Below are positions 17,214 to 26,014 of a DNA stretch of 64,000 nucleotides, one piece after another. The stretch is from Nocardia salmonicida NBRC 13393 (lineage in GTDB: Bacteria > Actinomycetota > Actinomycetes > Mycobacteriales > Mycobacteriaceae). The stretch covers positions 109,151 to 173,150 of the forward strand of contig NZ_BDBR01000022.1 in NCBI RefSeq assembly GCF_001613085.1, read 5' to 3'. Under the pieces are notes generated by a model. It made no database searches. It had not been told where the DNA came from and worked only from the letters and a program-made list of their open reading frames with translations. A program made the position numbers and the translations under genes. Numbering within the stretch: the stretch's first letter is position 1; every line of letters starts with the position of its first letter.

Positions 17214-18035
17214 ATGGCGACAATCGACGAGGCGCTCGCGATCGAGCGACTGGAGCGCGACATCTTCCGCGGTGCTTCCACGGAGTCTCAGCTACCGCGC
17301 ACCTTCGGCGGTCAGGTGGCCGGGCAGGCGCTGGTCTCGGCGGTCCGCACCGTCGACCGCAGCTTCCAGGTGCATTCCCTGCACGGCTACTTCCTGCGAC
17401 CGGGCAATCCGGAGGAACCCACCGTCTACCTGGTGGAACGCATCCGTGACGGCCGGTCGTTCTGCACGAGGCGGGTCACCGGCGTGCAGGACGGGCAGGC
17501 GATATTCACGATGTCGGCCTCGTTCCATCACGGTGACGAAGGGCCGGAACACCAGGACGTGATGCCCACGGTCGACGGTCCCGACGACCTGCCCGACGCC
17601 AGCGTGACCATGACCCCCGAGCGGCTGTGGGCAATGCGTGAATGGGAGCACTGGGACATCCGCACGGTCCCGCAGGAGCAGGTCGTCGCGCGCGACGGCG
17701 CCGTCTCCCCTCAGCAGGTGTGGTTCCGGTACCGGCACCCGCTGCCCGACGACCCGATGTTCCACGTCTGCACGCTGGCCTACATGAGCGATATGACGCT
17801 GCTCGGCTCGTCGAAGGTGATCCACCCCGACGAACCGACCCAGAACGCGTCGCTCGACCACGCGATGTGGTTCCTGCGCCCGTTCCGTGCCGACGAATGG
17901 CTGCTCTACGACCAGTCCTCACCCTCGGCCGGTTTCGGTCGCGCGCTGACCGGCGGCAAGATATGGGACCGCGAGGGCAACCTGGTCGCCGCTGTCGTCC
18001 AGGAAGGGCTGATCCGCACGCCGCGCCAGAAGTGA
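17214..18035 (+). CDS. tesB: Acyl-CoA thioesterase II
   Basis: Double hot-dog fold thioesterase that hydrolyses acyl-CoA to fatty acid and CoA. 273 residues. Hallmarks: TFGGQVAGQALVSAVRTV, FLRPGNP, and the C-terminal SLDHAMWFLRPF with catalytic Asp. Corresponds to tesB2 (Rv2605c), with pdxT directly after, as in mycobacteria. The start ATG 17214 follows a leaderless-type promoter; the frame upstream has no support. Confidence 0.92.
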   Translation: MATIDEALAIERLERDIFRGASTESQLPRTFGGQVAGQALVSAVRTVDRSFQVHSLHGYFLRPGNPEEPTVYLVERIRDGRSFCTRRVTGVQDGQAIFTMSASFHHGDEGPEHQDVMPTVDGPDDLPDASVTMTPERLWAMREWEHWDIRTVPQEQVVARDGAVSPQQVWFRYRHPLPDDPMFHVCTLAYMSDMTLLGSSKVIHPDEPTQNASLDHAMWFLRPFRADEWLLYDQSSPSAGFGRALTGGKIWDREGNLVAAVVQEGLIRTPRQK

Positions 18036-18065
18036 GCGTGAGCGGGCCCACATCGGGCGCGCTCG

Positions 18066-18071
18066 TAAGCT
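18066..18071 (+). promoter_or_regulatory. -10 element of pdxT
   Basis: TAAGCT is eight bases before the pdxT GTG. Confidence 0.35.
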
Positions 18072-18079
18072 CAACGGCT

Positions 18080-18700
18080 GTGAACGCAACCTCGACCCCC
18101 ACCCGGCCGACCATCGGCGTCCTCGCGTTGCAGGGCGACGTGCGTGAACACGTTGCCGCGCTGGAGCACTGCGGGGCCGATCCGGTGCTGGTGCGGCGCG
18201 AGTCGGAGCTGGCCGCCGTCGACGGGCTCGTGCTGCCCGGTGGCGAGTCGACCGCGATCTCCAAGCTGTTGCAGGCGTTCGACCTGCTGGAACCGTTGCG
18301 GGCCCGGCTGCGCGACGGGCTGCCCGCGTTCGGGTCCTGCGCGGGCATGATCCTGCTCGCCTCGGAGGTCCTCGACACCAGGGCCGATGCCCAGCACCTG
18401 TCCGGCATCGATATGACGGTGCGGCGCAACGCGTTCGGTCGGCAGGTCGATTCCTTCGAAACCGATCTCGACTTCGCGGGCCTCGACACGCCCGTACGCG
18501 CGGTGTTCATTCGCGCCCCGTGGGTGGAGCGGGTGGGCGACGGTGTCGAGGTGCTGGCGCGGGTGCCGCACGGGCCCGCCGAGGGACGTATCGTGGCTGC
18601 CAGGCAGGGCAACGTGGTGGCGACCTCGTTCCACCCCGAGGTGACCGGCGATCTTCGAGTGCACGAACTGTTCGTCGACCTGGTTCGCGCCGCCCGCTAA
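18080..18700 (+). CDS. pdxT: Pyridoxal 5'-phosphate synthase, glutaminase subunit
   Basis: Class I glutamine amidotransferase that feeds ammonia to PdxS. 206 residues. The oxyanion motif LPGGESTA, nucleophile Cys87 (GSCAGM) and His185/Glu187 (FHPEVTG) are all present, so the triad is complete. GTG 18080 gives the normal N-terminus (PTIGVLALQGDV); the longer frame overlaps tesB. PdxS is encoded 8.4 kb upstream. Confidence 0.95.
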   Translation: MNATSTPTRPTIGVLALQGDVREHVAALEHCGADPVLVRRESELAAVDGLVLPGGESTAISKLLQAFDLLEPLRARLRDGLPAFGSCAGMILLASEVLDTRADAQHLSGIDMTVRRNAFGRQVDSFETDLDFAGLDTPVRAVFIRAPWVERVGDGVEVLARVPHGPAEGRIVAARQGNVVATSFHPEVTGDLRVHELFVDLVRAAR

Positions 18701-18701
18701 A

Positions 18702-18717
18702 GCCCGCGTCGGCGGGC
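18702..18717 (+). terminator. Short hairpin after pdxT
   Basis: GCCCGC-gtcg-GCGGGC, without a T-run; a weak terminator candidate just after the pdxT stop. Confidence 0.35.
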
Positions 18718-18732
18718 GTGGCGGACGGTGAG

Positions 18733-18738
18733 TAGGCT
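18733..18738 (+). promoter_or_regulatory. Candidate -10 for the YebC gene
   Basis: TAGGCT, 54 bases before the YebC ATG, would give a leader with the AAGGAAG ribosome site. Confidence 0.4.
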
Positions 18739-18792
18739 GGATCGAGCTTGTCCGCCCGGGCAGACGCGCAACCGACTTGAAGGAAGTAGGGC

Positions 18793-19548
18793 ATGAGCGG
18801 CCACTCCAAATGGGCCACCACCAAGCACAAGAAGGCGGGGATCGACGCCAAGCGCGGCAAACTCTTCGCCAAGCTGATCAAGAACATCGAGGTGGCGGCC
18901 CGCACTGGTGGTAGTGACCCTGCGGGCAATCCGACGCTGTTCGACGCCATCCAGAAGGCGAAGAAGACATCGGTCCCCAACGACAACATCGAGCGCGCCC
19001 GCAAGCGCGGCGGTGGTGAAGAGGCCGGCGGCGCCGACTGGCAGACGATCATGTACGAGGGCTACGGGCCCAATGGTGTCGCCGTGCTGATCGAGTGCCT
19101 CACCGACAACCGCAACCGCGCCGCGGGCGAGGTCCGACTGGCGATGACCCGCAACGGCGGCAACATGGCCGATCCGGGTTCGGTGTCGTACCTGTTCGCC
19201 CGCAAGGGCGTGGTGACCCTCGAGAAGAACGGCCTGTCCGAGGACGACGTCCTCGAGACGGTCCTCGACGCGGGCGCCGAAGACGTCAACGACCACGGCG
19301 ATCTCTTCGAGATCATCACCGAGCCCGGCGATCTGATCGCGGTGCGTTCGGCCCTGCAGGCCGCGAACATCGACTACGACTCCGCCGAGTCCGGTTTCCA
19401 GGCGTCGGTGTCGGTCGCGGTGGACGCCGAGGGCGCTCGCAAGGTGTTCAAGCTGGTCGACGCGCTCGAAGACAGCGACGATGTGCAGAACGTGTACACC
19501 AATGTCGACATCTCCGACGAGGTCGCCGCGGAACTCGACGACGAGTAG
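18793..19548 (+). CDS. YebC/PmpR-family protein
   Basis: 251 residues, full family length. The start MSGHSKWATTKHKKA and the middle GYGPNGVAVLIECLTDNRNR are diagnostic. Members are DNA-binding regulators or, as recently shown for bacterial YebC, ribosome-associated factors that help translate proline-rich stretches. Follows pdxT as in Rv2604c-Rv2603c. AAGGAAG precedes the ATG. It is the last gene before the accessory region that separates it from ruvC. Confidence 0.93.
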   Translation: MSGHSKWATTKHKKAGIDAKRGKLFAKLIKNIEVAARTGGSDPAGNPTLFDAIQKAKKTSVPNDNIERARKRGGGEEAGGADWQTIMYEGYGPNGVAVLIECLTDNRNRAAGEVRLAMTRNGGNMADPGSVSYLFARKGVVTLEKNGLSEDDVLETVLDAGAEDVNDHGDLFEIITEPGDLIAVRSALQAANIDYDSAESGFQASVSVAVDAEGARKVFKLVDALEDSDDVQNVYTNVDISDEVAAELDDE

Positions 19549-19563
19549 GGTTTCCGGTCCGTC

Positions 19564-19599
19564 GAACCGCCCCGGCCGTGAATTCGGCCGGGGCGGTTC
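19564..19599. terminator. Bidirectional terminator stem
   Basis: Perfect 15-bp stem (19564-19578 with 19585-19599) and loop TGAATT, between the convergent YebC and AHSA1 genes. Confidence 0.75.
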
Positions 19600-19608
19600 A
19601 CGTTCGGG

Positions 19609-20109
19609 CTACGACGCGCGCTGCTGGTAGTAGCTCGACATCGACGGGTAGTAGTCGGCGAAATCGGGGCGTTCGGTGTGCGTGCTCGCGGCGACGAACA
19701 TGTCCGCGTAGTACTCCCAGCCCGGACCGATCTGCGGGATCTCCGCCAGCTGGTATTCCGAGGTCAGGTGGTGGACCAGGCGCAGTTCGGTGGCCGCGCC
19801 GGTGTCGAGCAGGGTCACCTCGAGTCGCCACACGCCGATCTGGTCGGTCGAGGAGAGGCCGAGGTGGATCGGCGCGGTGCAGTCGTCGATGCGCATCGAC
19901 GACCACGGCTCACCCTCCTCGAACCGCATCTGTACCCGGATGGTGTTGCCGGTGCCCGCGTCGCCCTCCCAGGTGCCGTACCAGCTCGCGGTCAGATGCG
20001 GGTCGGTCAGTCGCGCCCACACCTCCTCGATCGGCAACCCCAACGACCGGGTGATCACCAGATCCCGCCCGTCGGGTGTCGGCACGATGTCACCGGTGGG
20101 TATGGCCAT
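19609..20109 (-). CDS. SRPBCC / AHSA1-domain protein
   Basis: 166 residues. Typical START-like AHSA1 pattern: LVITRSLGLPIEEVWARLTDPHLTASWYGTW, then alternating strands and a long C-terminal helix (PGWEYYADMFVAAST). Such proteins bind small hydrophobic ligands or act as Hsp90-activator-like modules; the role here is unknown. GAGGAG precedes the ATG on the minus strand. Divergent from the macrodomain gene. Confidence 0.8.
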   Translation of the reverse strand: MAIPTGDIVPTPDGRDLVITRSLGLPIEEVWARLTDPHLTASWYGTWEGDAGTGNTIRVQMRFEEGEPWSSMRIDDCTAPIHLGLSSTDQIGVWRLEVTLLDTGAATELRLVHHLTSEYQLAEIPQIGPGWEYYADMFVAASTHTERPDFADYYPSMSSYYQQRAS

Positions 20110-20201
20110 GTGGGGTTCTCCTCGTCTCGGACGGACCGACCATGCCTGACTTCCTCGACGGTACCCGTGGTCGACGGCCGATCCCCGGCAGAATGGGGAT
20201 C

Positions 20202-20711
20202 ATGACGCGAATCGATGCGGTCCGGGGCGACATCACCGAACAGCAGGTGGACGCGGTGGTCAACGCCGCGAACTCCTCGCTGCTCGGCGGCGGTGGCGTC
20301 GACGGGGCGATCCATCGCAAAGGGGGCCCGCAGATTCTGTCCGAATGCCGCGACCTGCGCGCCTCGCACTACGGCAAGGGTCTGCGAACCGGGCAGGCGG
20401 TGGCGACGACCGCGGGGCTGCTCCCCGCCCGCTGGGTGATCCACACCGTGGGCCCCGTGTGGTCGGCCACCGAGAATCGCTCCGAACTGCTCGCCTCGTG
20501 TTACCGCGAATCCCTGCGCGTGGCCGACGAATTGGGGGCGGCGACGGTCGCGTTCCCGGCGATCTCCACCGGCATCTTCGGCTGGCCGATGGACGATGGC
20601 GCGCGGATCGCGGTCGAGACCGTACGCGCGGCCGAGACGGCGGTGACACAGGTGCGGTTCGTGCTGTTCGACGATCGTGCGCTCGAGGTCTTCGCCGCCG
20701 CTGTGGGGTAG
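20202..20711 (+). CDS. Macrodomain protein, O-acetyl-ADP-ribose deacetylase type
   Basis: 169 residues, a single MacroD/YmdB-like macrodomain. The ADP-ribose site is visible as GDITEQQVDAVVNAANSSLLGGGGVDGAIH, with FPAISTGIFGWP for the distal phosphate. Predicted to remove acetyl from O-acetyl-ADP-ribose or mono-ADP-ribose from proteins. ATG 20202 is seven bases after CAGAAT (a -10-like element); ATG 20193 is an alternative adding three residues. Confidence 0.88.
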   Translation: MTRIDAVRGDITEQQVDAVVNAANSSLLGGGGVDGAIHRKGGPQILSECRDLRASHYGKGLRTGQAVATTAGLLPARWVIHTVGPVWSATENRSELLASCYRESLRVADELGAATVAFPAISTGIFGWPMDDGARIAVETVRAAETAVTQVRFVLFDDRALEVFAAAVG

Positions 20712-20732
20712 GGGCCCTGTCCTGTGGTGTCG

Positions 20733-21425
20733 CTAGCGGGTGCTGATCTCGCGAACTTCACGTAGGTGTTGTTCCATCGCGGCAGCGGCGGCGGGGCCGT
20801 CTCGATCGTCGACCGCGAGCAGGATCTGGGTGTGGCCGTGGACGGAGACGCGGCGGCCGAGCGGAGTGCGGTGCGAGAGGGCTCGGGTGTGGCGGGTCCA
20901 CTCCGTGGTCATCGTGCAGAGCGTGACCAGCAGTGGGTTCTGGGCGGAATGTGCCAGTAGCGTGTGGAATTCGATGTCGAGTGCCATCGAGTCCGCCGGG
21001 CTGAGGGCTTCGTCGGAGCGGTCGATGATCTCGTGCAGTGACAGCAGATTCGATTCGACCGCGTGGAGGGCGGCGAGCTGGGCGATGCGCGGTTCGACCA
21101 GCTCGCGGAGTTCGGTCGCGTAGGCGAGTTCGGTGTCGAGGTCGGCGAGGTTGCCGTGCAGTTCGGCGGCGCCGCGGGGGAGCTCGGTCACGGTGCTGCC
21201 GCGGCCCTGTCTGCGATCGACCAGTTTCTTGGATTCCAGCTCGAACATGGCTTCGCGCAGCGAGGACCGTGACACGTTCAACTGCGCCGCGAGTTCGCGT
21301 TCGGGCGGCAGGCGATCGCCCGCGCGCAGGGTGCCGTCGATGATCAGCCGCTCCAGATGCGCGGCGACTTCGGCGCTGACGCTGCCGGTGCGGCGGCGTA
21401 GCGGGGGGATCGGCGCGACGGTCAC
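20733..21425 (-). CDS. GntR/FadR-family (FCD) regulator
   Basis: 230 residues. N-terminal winged helix (LERLIIDGTLRAGDRLPPERELAAQLNVSRSSLREAM) and an FCD ligand domain with the metal-binding pattern (DIEFHTLLAHSAQNP and later HGHTQILLAVDDRD). GTG start with AGGAG upstream. It is divergent from the acetamidase operon, and the intergenic region contains two FadR-type palindromes, so it very likely controls that operon and itself. Confidence 0.9.
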   Translation of the reverse strand: MTVAPIPPLRRRTGSVSAEVAAHLERLIIDGTLRAGDRLPPERELAAQLNVSRSSLREAMFELESKKLVDRRQGRGSTVTELPRGAAELHGNLADLDTELAYATELRELVEPRIAQLAALHAVESNLLSLHEIIDRSDEALSPADSMALDIEFHTLLAHSAQNPLLVTLCTMTTEWTRHTRALSHRTPLGRRVSVHGHTQILLAVDDRDGPAAAAAMEQHLREVREISTR

Positions 21426-21449
21426 CTGGCTCCTGTCGAAATCTGTTGA

Positions 21450-21462
21450 TTGGTCCGGCCAA
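21450..21462 (+). promoter_or_regulatory. FadR-type operator 1
   Basis: TTGGTCCGGCCAA, an imperfect palindrome of the TGGTCNGACCA type, 25 bases upstream of the gntR start. Confidence 0.55.
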
Positions 21463-21575
21463 GTGTAATCGAGGCAGGGTCCGCAGGCCGATATTGCCGA
21501 GGTGTAAAGCCTCGGTTACGCACGTTTCGCCCGGTAGCAACGCTGTTCATAGTGGAATACCGTTACCGCATCAGA

Positions 21576-21586
21576 TGGTCGGACCA
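21576..21586 (+). promoter_or_regulatory. FadR-type operator 2
   Basis: TGGTCGGACCA, a perfect palindrome, 38 bases upstream of the acetamidase start. It shares its core with operator 1, which supports regulation by the adjacent GntR protein. Confidence 0.65.
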
Positions 21587-21624
21587 ATGTTCGGCTGAGT
21601 GTCGCGAAGACCGGAGGAACCACT

Positions 21625-22767
21625 GTGACCTCGTTGGCTGAGGACCAGACCGCCACAGCATTCCCGGTGTTGCAGCGGGGGATCCGCATCACGCCGGGGA
21701 TCACCTATGTGCCCGCCGATCCCGATCAGGTGCTGTGGGGCAGGCTGCCGCGTCGCGGCGATACGCCGGTCACCACCGTCGCGCCTGGCACGAGCGTGGT
21801 GATCGACACGATCAGTCACGAGGGCATCCTCGACGATCAGGGGTCGGACCCGGTCGCTTACTTCGGCGGGCACGGCGTGGCCCGCGATCAGATCCTCGAC
21901 GACACCGTCGAGGTGGTCGCCCGGCGCGTTCGCGAGGCCGGAGCCGGGCCACACATCGTGACCGGCCCGATCGCCGTCGACGGCGCCAGGCCCGGCGATC
22001 TGCTCGCCGTCCGGATCGAGCACCTCGCCCTGCGCGCGCCCTACGGTGTCATCTCGACCCGGCACGGTCGCGGCATGCTGGCCGGAACACCACACGACGG
22101 TTCCTACGGTCAGTTCTGCACGGTGACCGGGCAGGACGACGAATGGTTCGGCAGTATGCCGATCGGGCCGGGCAGCCCGCACCGGGCGCGCTTCCCGCTC
22201 GCCCCGTTCCTCGGCATCATGGGCGTGGCCACCGACACCGAGAACCGTGCGCACTCCGTGCCACCGGGCGCGCACGGCGGCAATATCGACGTCAAACTGC
22301 TCACTCCCGGCGCCACCCTGTTCCTGCCGGTGCAGGTGCCCGACGCGCTGTTCTACGTAGGCGACCCGCATTTCGCGCAGGGCGACGGAGAGGTGGCGCT
22401 CACGGCGCTGGAGGCGCCGCTGCGGGCGACCGTGACCCTTGACCTCGTTCCGGCGGAACAGGTCACCGATATCGGTTCGGGCACAGGGCCGTTCGCCGCC
22501 GGGCACGGCCTCGTCATCCCGACCGGGCTCGATCCCGATCTGGATACCGCGCTGTCGCTGTGTGTGGGCAACGCTGTCGAGCTGCTCGGCGCGCTGTTCG
22601 ACACCGATCCGCGCAGTGCCTACCTCTACCTCAGTGCCGCCGCCGATTTCACGATCTCGCAGGCCGTCGATCTGACCCGCGGGGTACACGGCAAGATCCG
22701 CGTCGCCGACTTCGCGCATACCACCGGCACCGATCTGGCCCGCTACATCCTGGAGCGGGCGCGGTGA
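21625..22767 (+). CDS. Acetamidase/formamidase-family protein
   Basis: 380 residues of the FmdA/AmdA family, which hydrolyses short-chain amides to ammonia and a carboxylate. Recognisable parts are the N-terminal substrate loop region, GPIAVDGARPGDLLAVRIEHL, and HSVPPGAHGGNIDVKLL. The GTG start has a perfect GGAGGA seven bases upstream. First gene of a five-gene operon with an amidase and an ABC transporter, under a FadR-type regulator. Exact amide unknown. Confidence 0.87.
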   Translation: MTSLAEDQTATAFPVLQRGIRITPGITYVPADPDQVLWGRLPRRGDTPVTTVAPGTSVVIDTISHEGILDDQGSDPVAYFGGHGVARDQILDDTVEVVARRVREAGAGPHIVTGPIAVDGARPGDLLAVRIEHLALRAPYGVISTRHGRGMLAGTPHDGSYGQFCTVTGQDDEWFGSMPIGPGSPHRARFPLAPFLGIMGVATDTENRAHSVPPGAHGGNIDVKLLTPGATLFLPVQVPDALFYVGDPHFAQGDGEVALTALEAPLRATVTLDLVPAEQVTDIGSGTGPFAAGHGLVIPTGLDPDLDTALSLCVGNAVELLGALFDTDPRSAYLYLSAAADFTISQAVDLTRGVHGKIRVADFAHTTGTDLARYILERAR

Positions 22768-24101
22768 TCGCGATGGCGCGGTGGGGCACCGAAAAGTCTC
22801 GTGGGGTGGACGCCACGGTGTGGCGCGTGGTCGGTTCGCCGCTGGTGGGGGCGACATCGGCAGGCCCACTCGCCGGGCACACGGTGGCTGTGAAAGACCT
22901 GTTCGCGGTCGCCGGACACCCCATCGGCGCGGGTGTCGAGGACTTTCTCGCCGAGCGCGCCCCCGAACCCCGCCACGCCGCGGTCGTCGCCGCCCTGCTC
23001 GCGGCGGGCGCCACCATTACCGGCATCGCCCGGACCGACGAGTTCGCCTACAGCATCACCGGCGGCAACGGACACACCGGCATGCCGCTCAATCCAGCTG
23101 CCCCGGAACGAGTTCCGGGTGGTTCGTCGAGCGGGCCTGCCGTAGCGGTCGCCCGCGGCGAGGCGAGCATCGGCCTCGGCACCGACACGGCGGGTTCCAT
23201 CCGCGTACCCGCTTCCTACCAGGGACTCTGGGGCATCAGGACAACCCATCAGAGCCTCGACACCACTGGCCTACTGCCGCTGGCGCCCTCGTTCGACACC
23301 ATCGGCTGGCTCGCCCGTGATGCCGGTGCCCTGCTCGCTGTGGCCGATGCGCTGCACGCGGATTCCGTCGTGCCCCAACAGGGCACGCTCTCCGACTCGG
23401 CGCAGGCTGACGTCGGCGAGTCCGCCCAGCGCCCATCAGCGGCGAATGCCTGCTGGACGACGCGGGCCGACTCGGCATCGAGATCCGGTGCGCCGAGTGC
23501 CGCCGAATCCTCGATGGAGGGGATGGAACTCGTCGTCGACCCGGCCCTTTCGGCGGCAGCGGAGTCCGAGATCGCCGAACAGTGTCTGCGGGCCGCCGTG
23601 GAACTCGGTGCTCGACCGATTGCCCTGCGTGGTGACCTCGACCGCTGGTTCGCGGCGTTTCGGACAGTGCAGGCGTACGAGGCTTGGGCCGGGCACGGTG
23701 CCTGGCTCAGAGCGCATCCCGGCGCGCTCGAACCCGAGGTCGGCGACCGTTTCGCCTGGGCCGCAACGGTGACCGCCGACGGTGCCGCCGCCGCGCGCAA
23801 GGTCGTGGCCGAGGCCGCCGCGCGGATTCGCGGGACCATCGGCCACGGTGTGCTGGTGCTGCCGACGACGGCGGGACCGCCGCCGTTGCGCGAGGCCGAT
23901 CAGCGCACGCGCGACGCAGTGCGTAGCGCGACCCTGCGACTGACCTGCCTGGCGTCGATCGCCGGCCTCCCCGCGGTCACCCTGCCGCTGCCCAACCGTC
24001 ACGGTCTCCCCGCCGGGTTGTGCCTGATCGGCGCCGCGAACACCGACCGTGCCCTCATCCACCGCGCGACCCGCTGCGCCGCCCGACTGGCGAACCTATG
24101 A
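22764..24101 (+). CDS. Amidase-signature hydrolase
   Basis: 445 residues with a complete Ser-cisSer-Lys triad: Lys in AVKDLF, cis-Ser in GGSSSGPAVAVA, nucleophile in TDTAGSIRVPA. Related to AtzF/Asp-tRNA amidotransferase-A-like amidases that release ammonia. GTG 22764 overlaps the previous stop (GTGA); ATG 22773 is an alternative. Around 23370-23520 the protein has an unusual Ser/Ala/Gln-rich stretch, unlike the rest of the family. Probably works with the acetamidase in the same catabolic route. Confidence 0.87.
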   Translation: MIAMARWGTEKSRGVDATVWRVVGSPLVGATSAGPLAGHTVAVKDLFAVAGHPIGAGVEDFLAERAPEPRHAAVVAALLAAGATITGIARTDEFAYSITGGNGHTGMPLNPAAPERVPGGSSSGPAVAVARGEASIGLGTDTAGSIRVPASYQGLWGIRTTHQSLDTTGLLPLAPSFDTIGWLARDAGALLAVADALHADSVVPQQGTLSDSAQADVGESAQRPSAANACWTTRADSASRSGAPSAAESSMEGMELVVDPALSAAAESEIAEQCLRAAVELGARPIALRGDLDRWFAAFRTVQAYEAWAGHGAWLRAHPGALEPEVGDRFAWAATVTADGAAAARKVVAEAAARIRGTIGHGVLVLPTTAGPPPLREADQRTRDAVRSATLRLTCLASIAGLPAVTLPLPNRHGLPAGLCLIGAANTDRALIHRATRCAARLANL

Positions 24102-25129
24102 GAAATGGACCCGCAATGCCTGCCTCCGACACGCCGTGGACCGCCACCACTCCCGCGATGAATCGCCCACTCGGCCGGGTTCTCTCGGCCCTGTTCGCGG
24201 CATTGCTCATCGCGACCGGCCTGACCGCCTGCGTGTCGACACCGGGCGGCGACAGCGACCCGGCGTCGGTGCGGATCGGCACGCTGCGTGGGCAGCCGCA
24301 TCTCTACGCGCCCTACTTCATGCAGCGTTTCGCGCCCGCGGGCACCACGTACGAGATCGTGCTGTTCGAGAATTCACCCGATATCAAGAACGCGATCGCC
24401 TCAGGCGCCATCGATTTCGGCGTGCTCGGCGCACCGTCGATGCTGGCGGGCAGCGCCGCGGGGCAAGATGTGAAGATCGTTGCCTCCGCCGCCGACGGTG
24501 GGTCGGCGCTCGTCGGCAAGCCGGAGATCACCACGGTGAACGGCCTGCGCGGCAAGAAGATCGGATTCCCGCAGGGCTCCTCGCAGGAGATCCTGCTGCG
24601 GCTCACCTTGACCGCGCACGGCCTCGACCCGGCCACCGACGTGCAGTTGGTCAACCTCTCCTACTCGGATATGGCCAACGCCTACAAGTCCGGCCGGATC
24701 GACGCGTTCCTGAGCGCCGAGACCGCGCCGTCGATCGTCATGCAGGTCGGCGCGCACCCGATCGCTTCGCCGTACGACACCGCGATCGGCGCGGTGAACA
24801 TCGTCTTCGGTACCAGGGGCGCGCTGATCGACCGGGATCGCGACCGGGTGCAGCAGGCGGTGCGCAGCTTCGTCCAGGCGATCGAGTACATGAAGGGCGA
24901 TCACACCGCCTGGGTCGATGGGCTCGTCACCACCTTCGGCCTCGACCGCGCGATCGTCGACACCGCCACGAAGAACGTTCGGTTGCGGTGGGAACTCGAC
25001 GACGAGTATCGCGGCCGGGTGGTCGCCCTGGCCGAGCAGATGCAGGCCTTCGACCAGCTGTCCAAGGCGCCCGACATGGCGAAGGTGTTCGACACCGGAT
25101 TCCTGACCCCCGCGGGTATCGGGCGATGA
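24098..25129 (+). CDS. ABC transporter substrate-binding lipoprotein (SsuA/NMT1 type)
   Basis: 343 residues. Signal peptide with lipobox LTAC, then an NMT1/SsuA-like binding fold (IGTLRGQPHLYAPYF, VLGAPSMLAGSAAG, GLRGKKIGFPQGSSQEILL). The ATG at 24098 overlaps the amidase stop (ATGA). Family members bind nitrate, alkanesulfonates, thiamine precursors or other small nitrogen compounds. Given the amidases, an amide or N-heterocycle is inferred. Confidence 0.88.
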   Translation: MRNGPAMPASDTPWTATTPAMNRPLGRVLSALFAALLIATGLTACVSTPGGDSDPASVRIGTLRGQPHLYAPYFMQRFAPAGTTYEIVLFENSPDIKNAIASGAIDFGVLGAPSMLAGSAAGQDVKIVASAADGGSALVGKPEITTVNGLRGKKIGFPQGSSQEILLRLTLTAHGLDPATDVQLVNLSYSDMANAYKSGRIDAFLSAETAPSIVMQVGAHPIASPYDTAIGAVNIVFGTRGALIDRDRDRVQQAVRSFVQAIEYMKGDHTAWVDGLVTTFGLDRAIVDTATKNVRLRWELDDEYRGRVVALAEQMQAFDQLSKAPDMAKVFDTGFLTPAGIGR

Positions 25130-25995
25130 CGGCGCTCGACGCATCACCGGCCGTGCGCACCACCGAGGCGCCGCCCGACAGCCGGTGGCGGATTCCTGAT
25201 CGGGCGCTGACGGTGCTGTGGGCGCTCCCGGTCCCGCTGCTGCTCGGGCTGCTGTGGGATCGCGGTGTCGAAGGCGCGTGGACGCTGCCGTTCGGCATCC
25301 AGATGCAGTTCCTACCCACACCGTACGACGTGGCGCGGCGCTCGGCCGACCTCGCGTTCGGCGGCGTCATCGGGGACACCTACAGCGGCACCCTGTGGTT
25401 GCACCTCTACGCCAGCACGCTGCGGGTGCTGCAGGGGTTCTTGTTCGCGGCCGCCGTCGCGATCCCGCTCGGGATCGTGATGGGTCGCTCCCGGCTGGTC
25501 TACCGGATGCTCGAGCCGACCATCAACCTGGTGCGACCGATCCCGGTGACCGCGTGGGCCCCGCTGTCACTGCTGATCATCGGCTTCGGCGACCGCTCGA
25601 CGATCTTCCTGGTGTTCCTCGCCGCGGTGTTCTCGATCCTGCTGAACACGATCGCCGGGGTGCGCGCGGTGCCGAAGCGGCTGCTCGAAGCCGCCGCGAT
25701 GCTGGGCACCCCACCCGCGCACACGCTGTACAAGGTGGTGCTGCCCGCCGCCGTGCCGAGCATTGTCTCGGGGCTGCGGATCGCGCTCGGCCTGTCGTGG
25801 GTGATCCTCGTCGTCGGTGAGACGGTCGGCATCCGAATCGGGTTGGGGGCGTTGATCACCCAGGCCAGAGAACAGTCACGCACCGACCTGATCATCGCGG
25901 TGATGATCGTGATCGGGCTGGCCGGATTCGTCGCGGACCGGTTGCTGATGCTGCTGGTCAAGCTTGTCGCGGGCCGTAGGCCGCTCCTTCCGTGA
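25126..25995 (+). CDS. ABC transporter permease
   Basis: 289 residues, six membrane segments, with the EAA loop LLEAAAMLGTPPAHTLYKVVLPAAVPSIVSGLR that contacts the ATPase. SsuC/TauC type. Start overlaps the binding-protein stop (ATGA). The N-terminal 30 residues are cytoplasmic and Pro-rich. Confidence 0.92.
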   Translation: MTALDASPAVRTTEAPPDSRWRIPDRALTVLWALPVPLLLGLLWDRGVEGAWTLPFGIQMQFLPTPYDVARRSADLAFGGVIGDTYSGTLWLHLYASTLRVLQGFLFAAAVAIPLGIVMGRSRLVYRMLEPTINLVRPIPVTAWAPLSLLIIGFGDRSTIFLVFLAAVFSILLNTIAGVRAVPKRLLEAAAMLGTPPAHTLYKVVLPAAVPSIVSGLRIALGLSWVILVVGETVGIRIGLGALITQAREQSRTDLIIAVMIVIGLAGFVADRLLMLLVKLVAGRRPLLP

Positions 25996-26014
25996 TCGCG
26001 CAGACAGGACCCTC

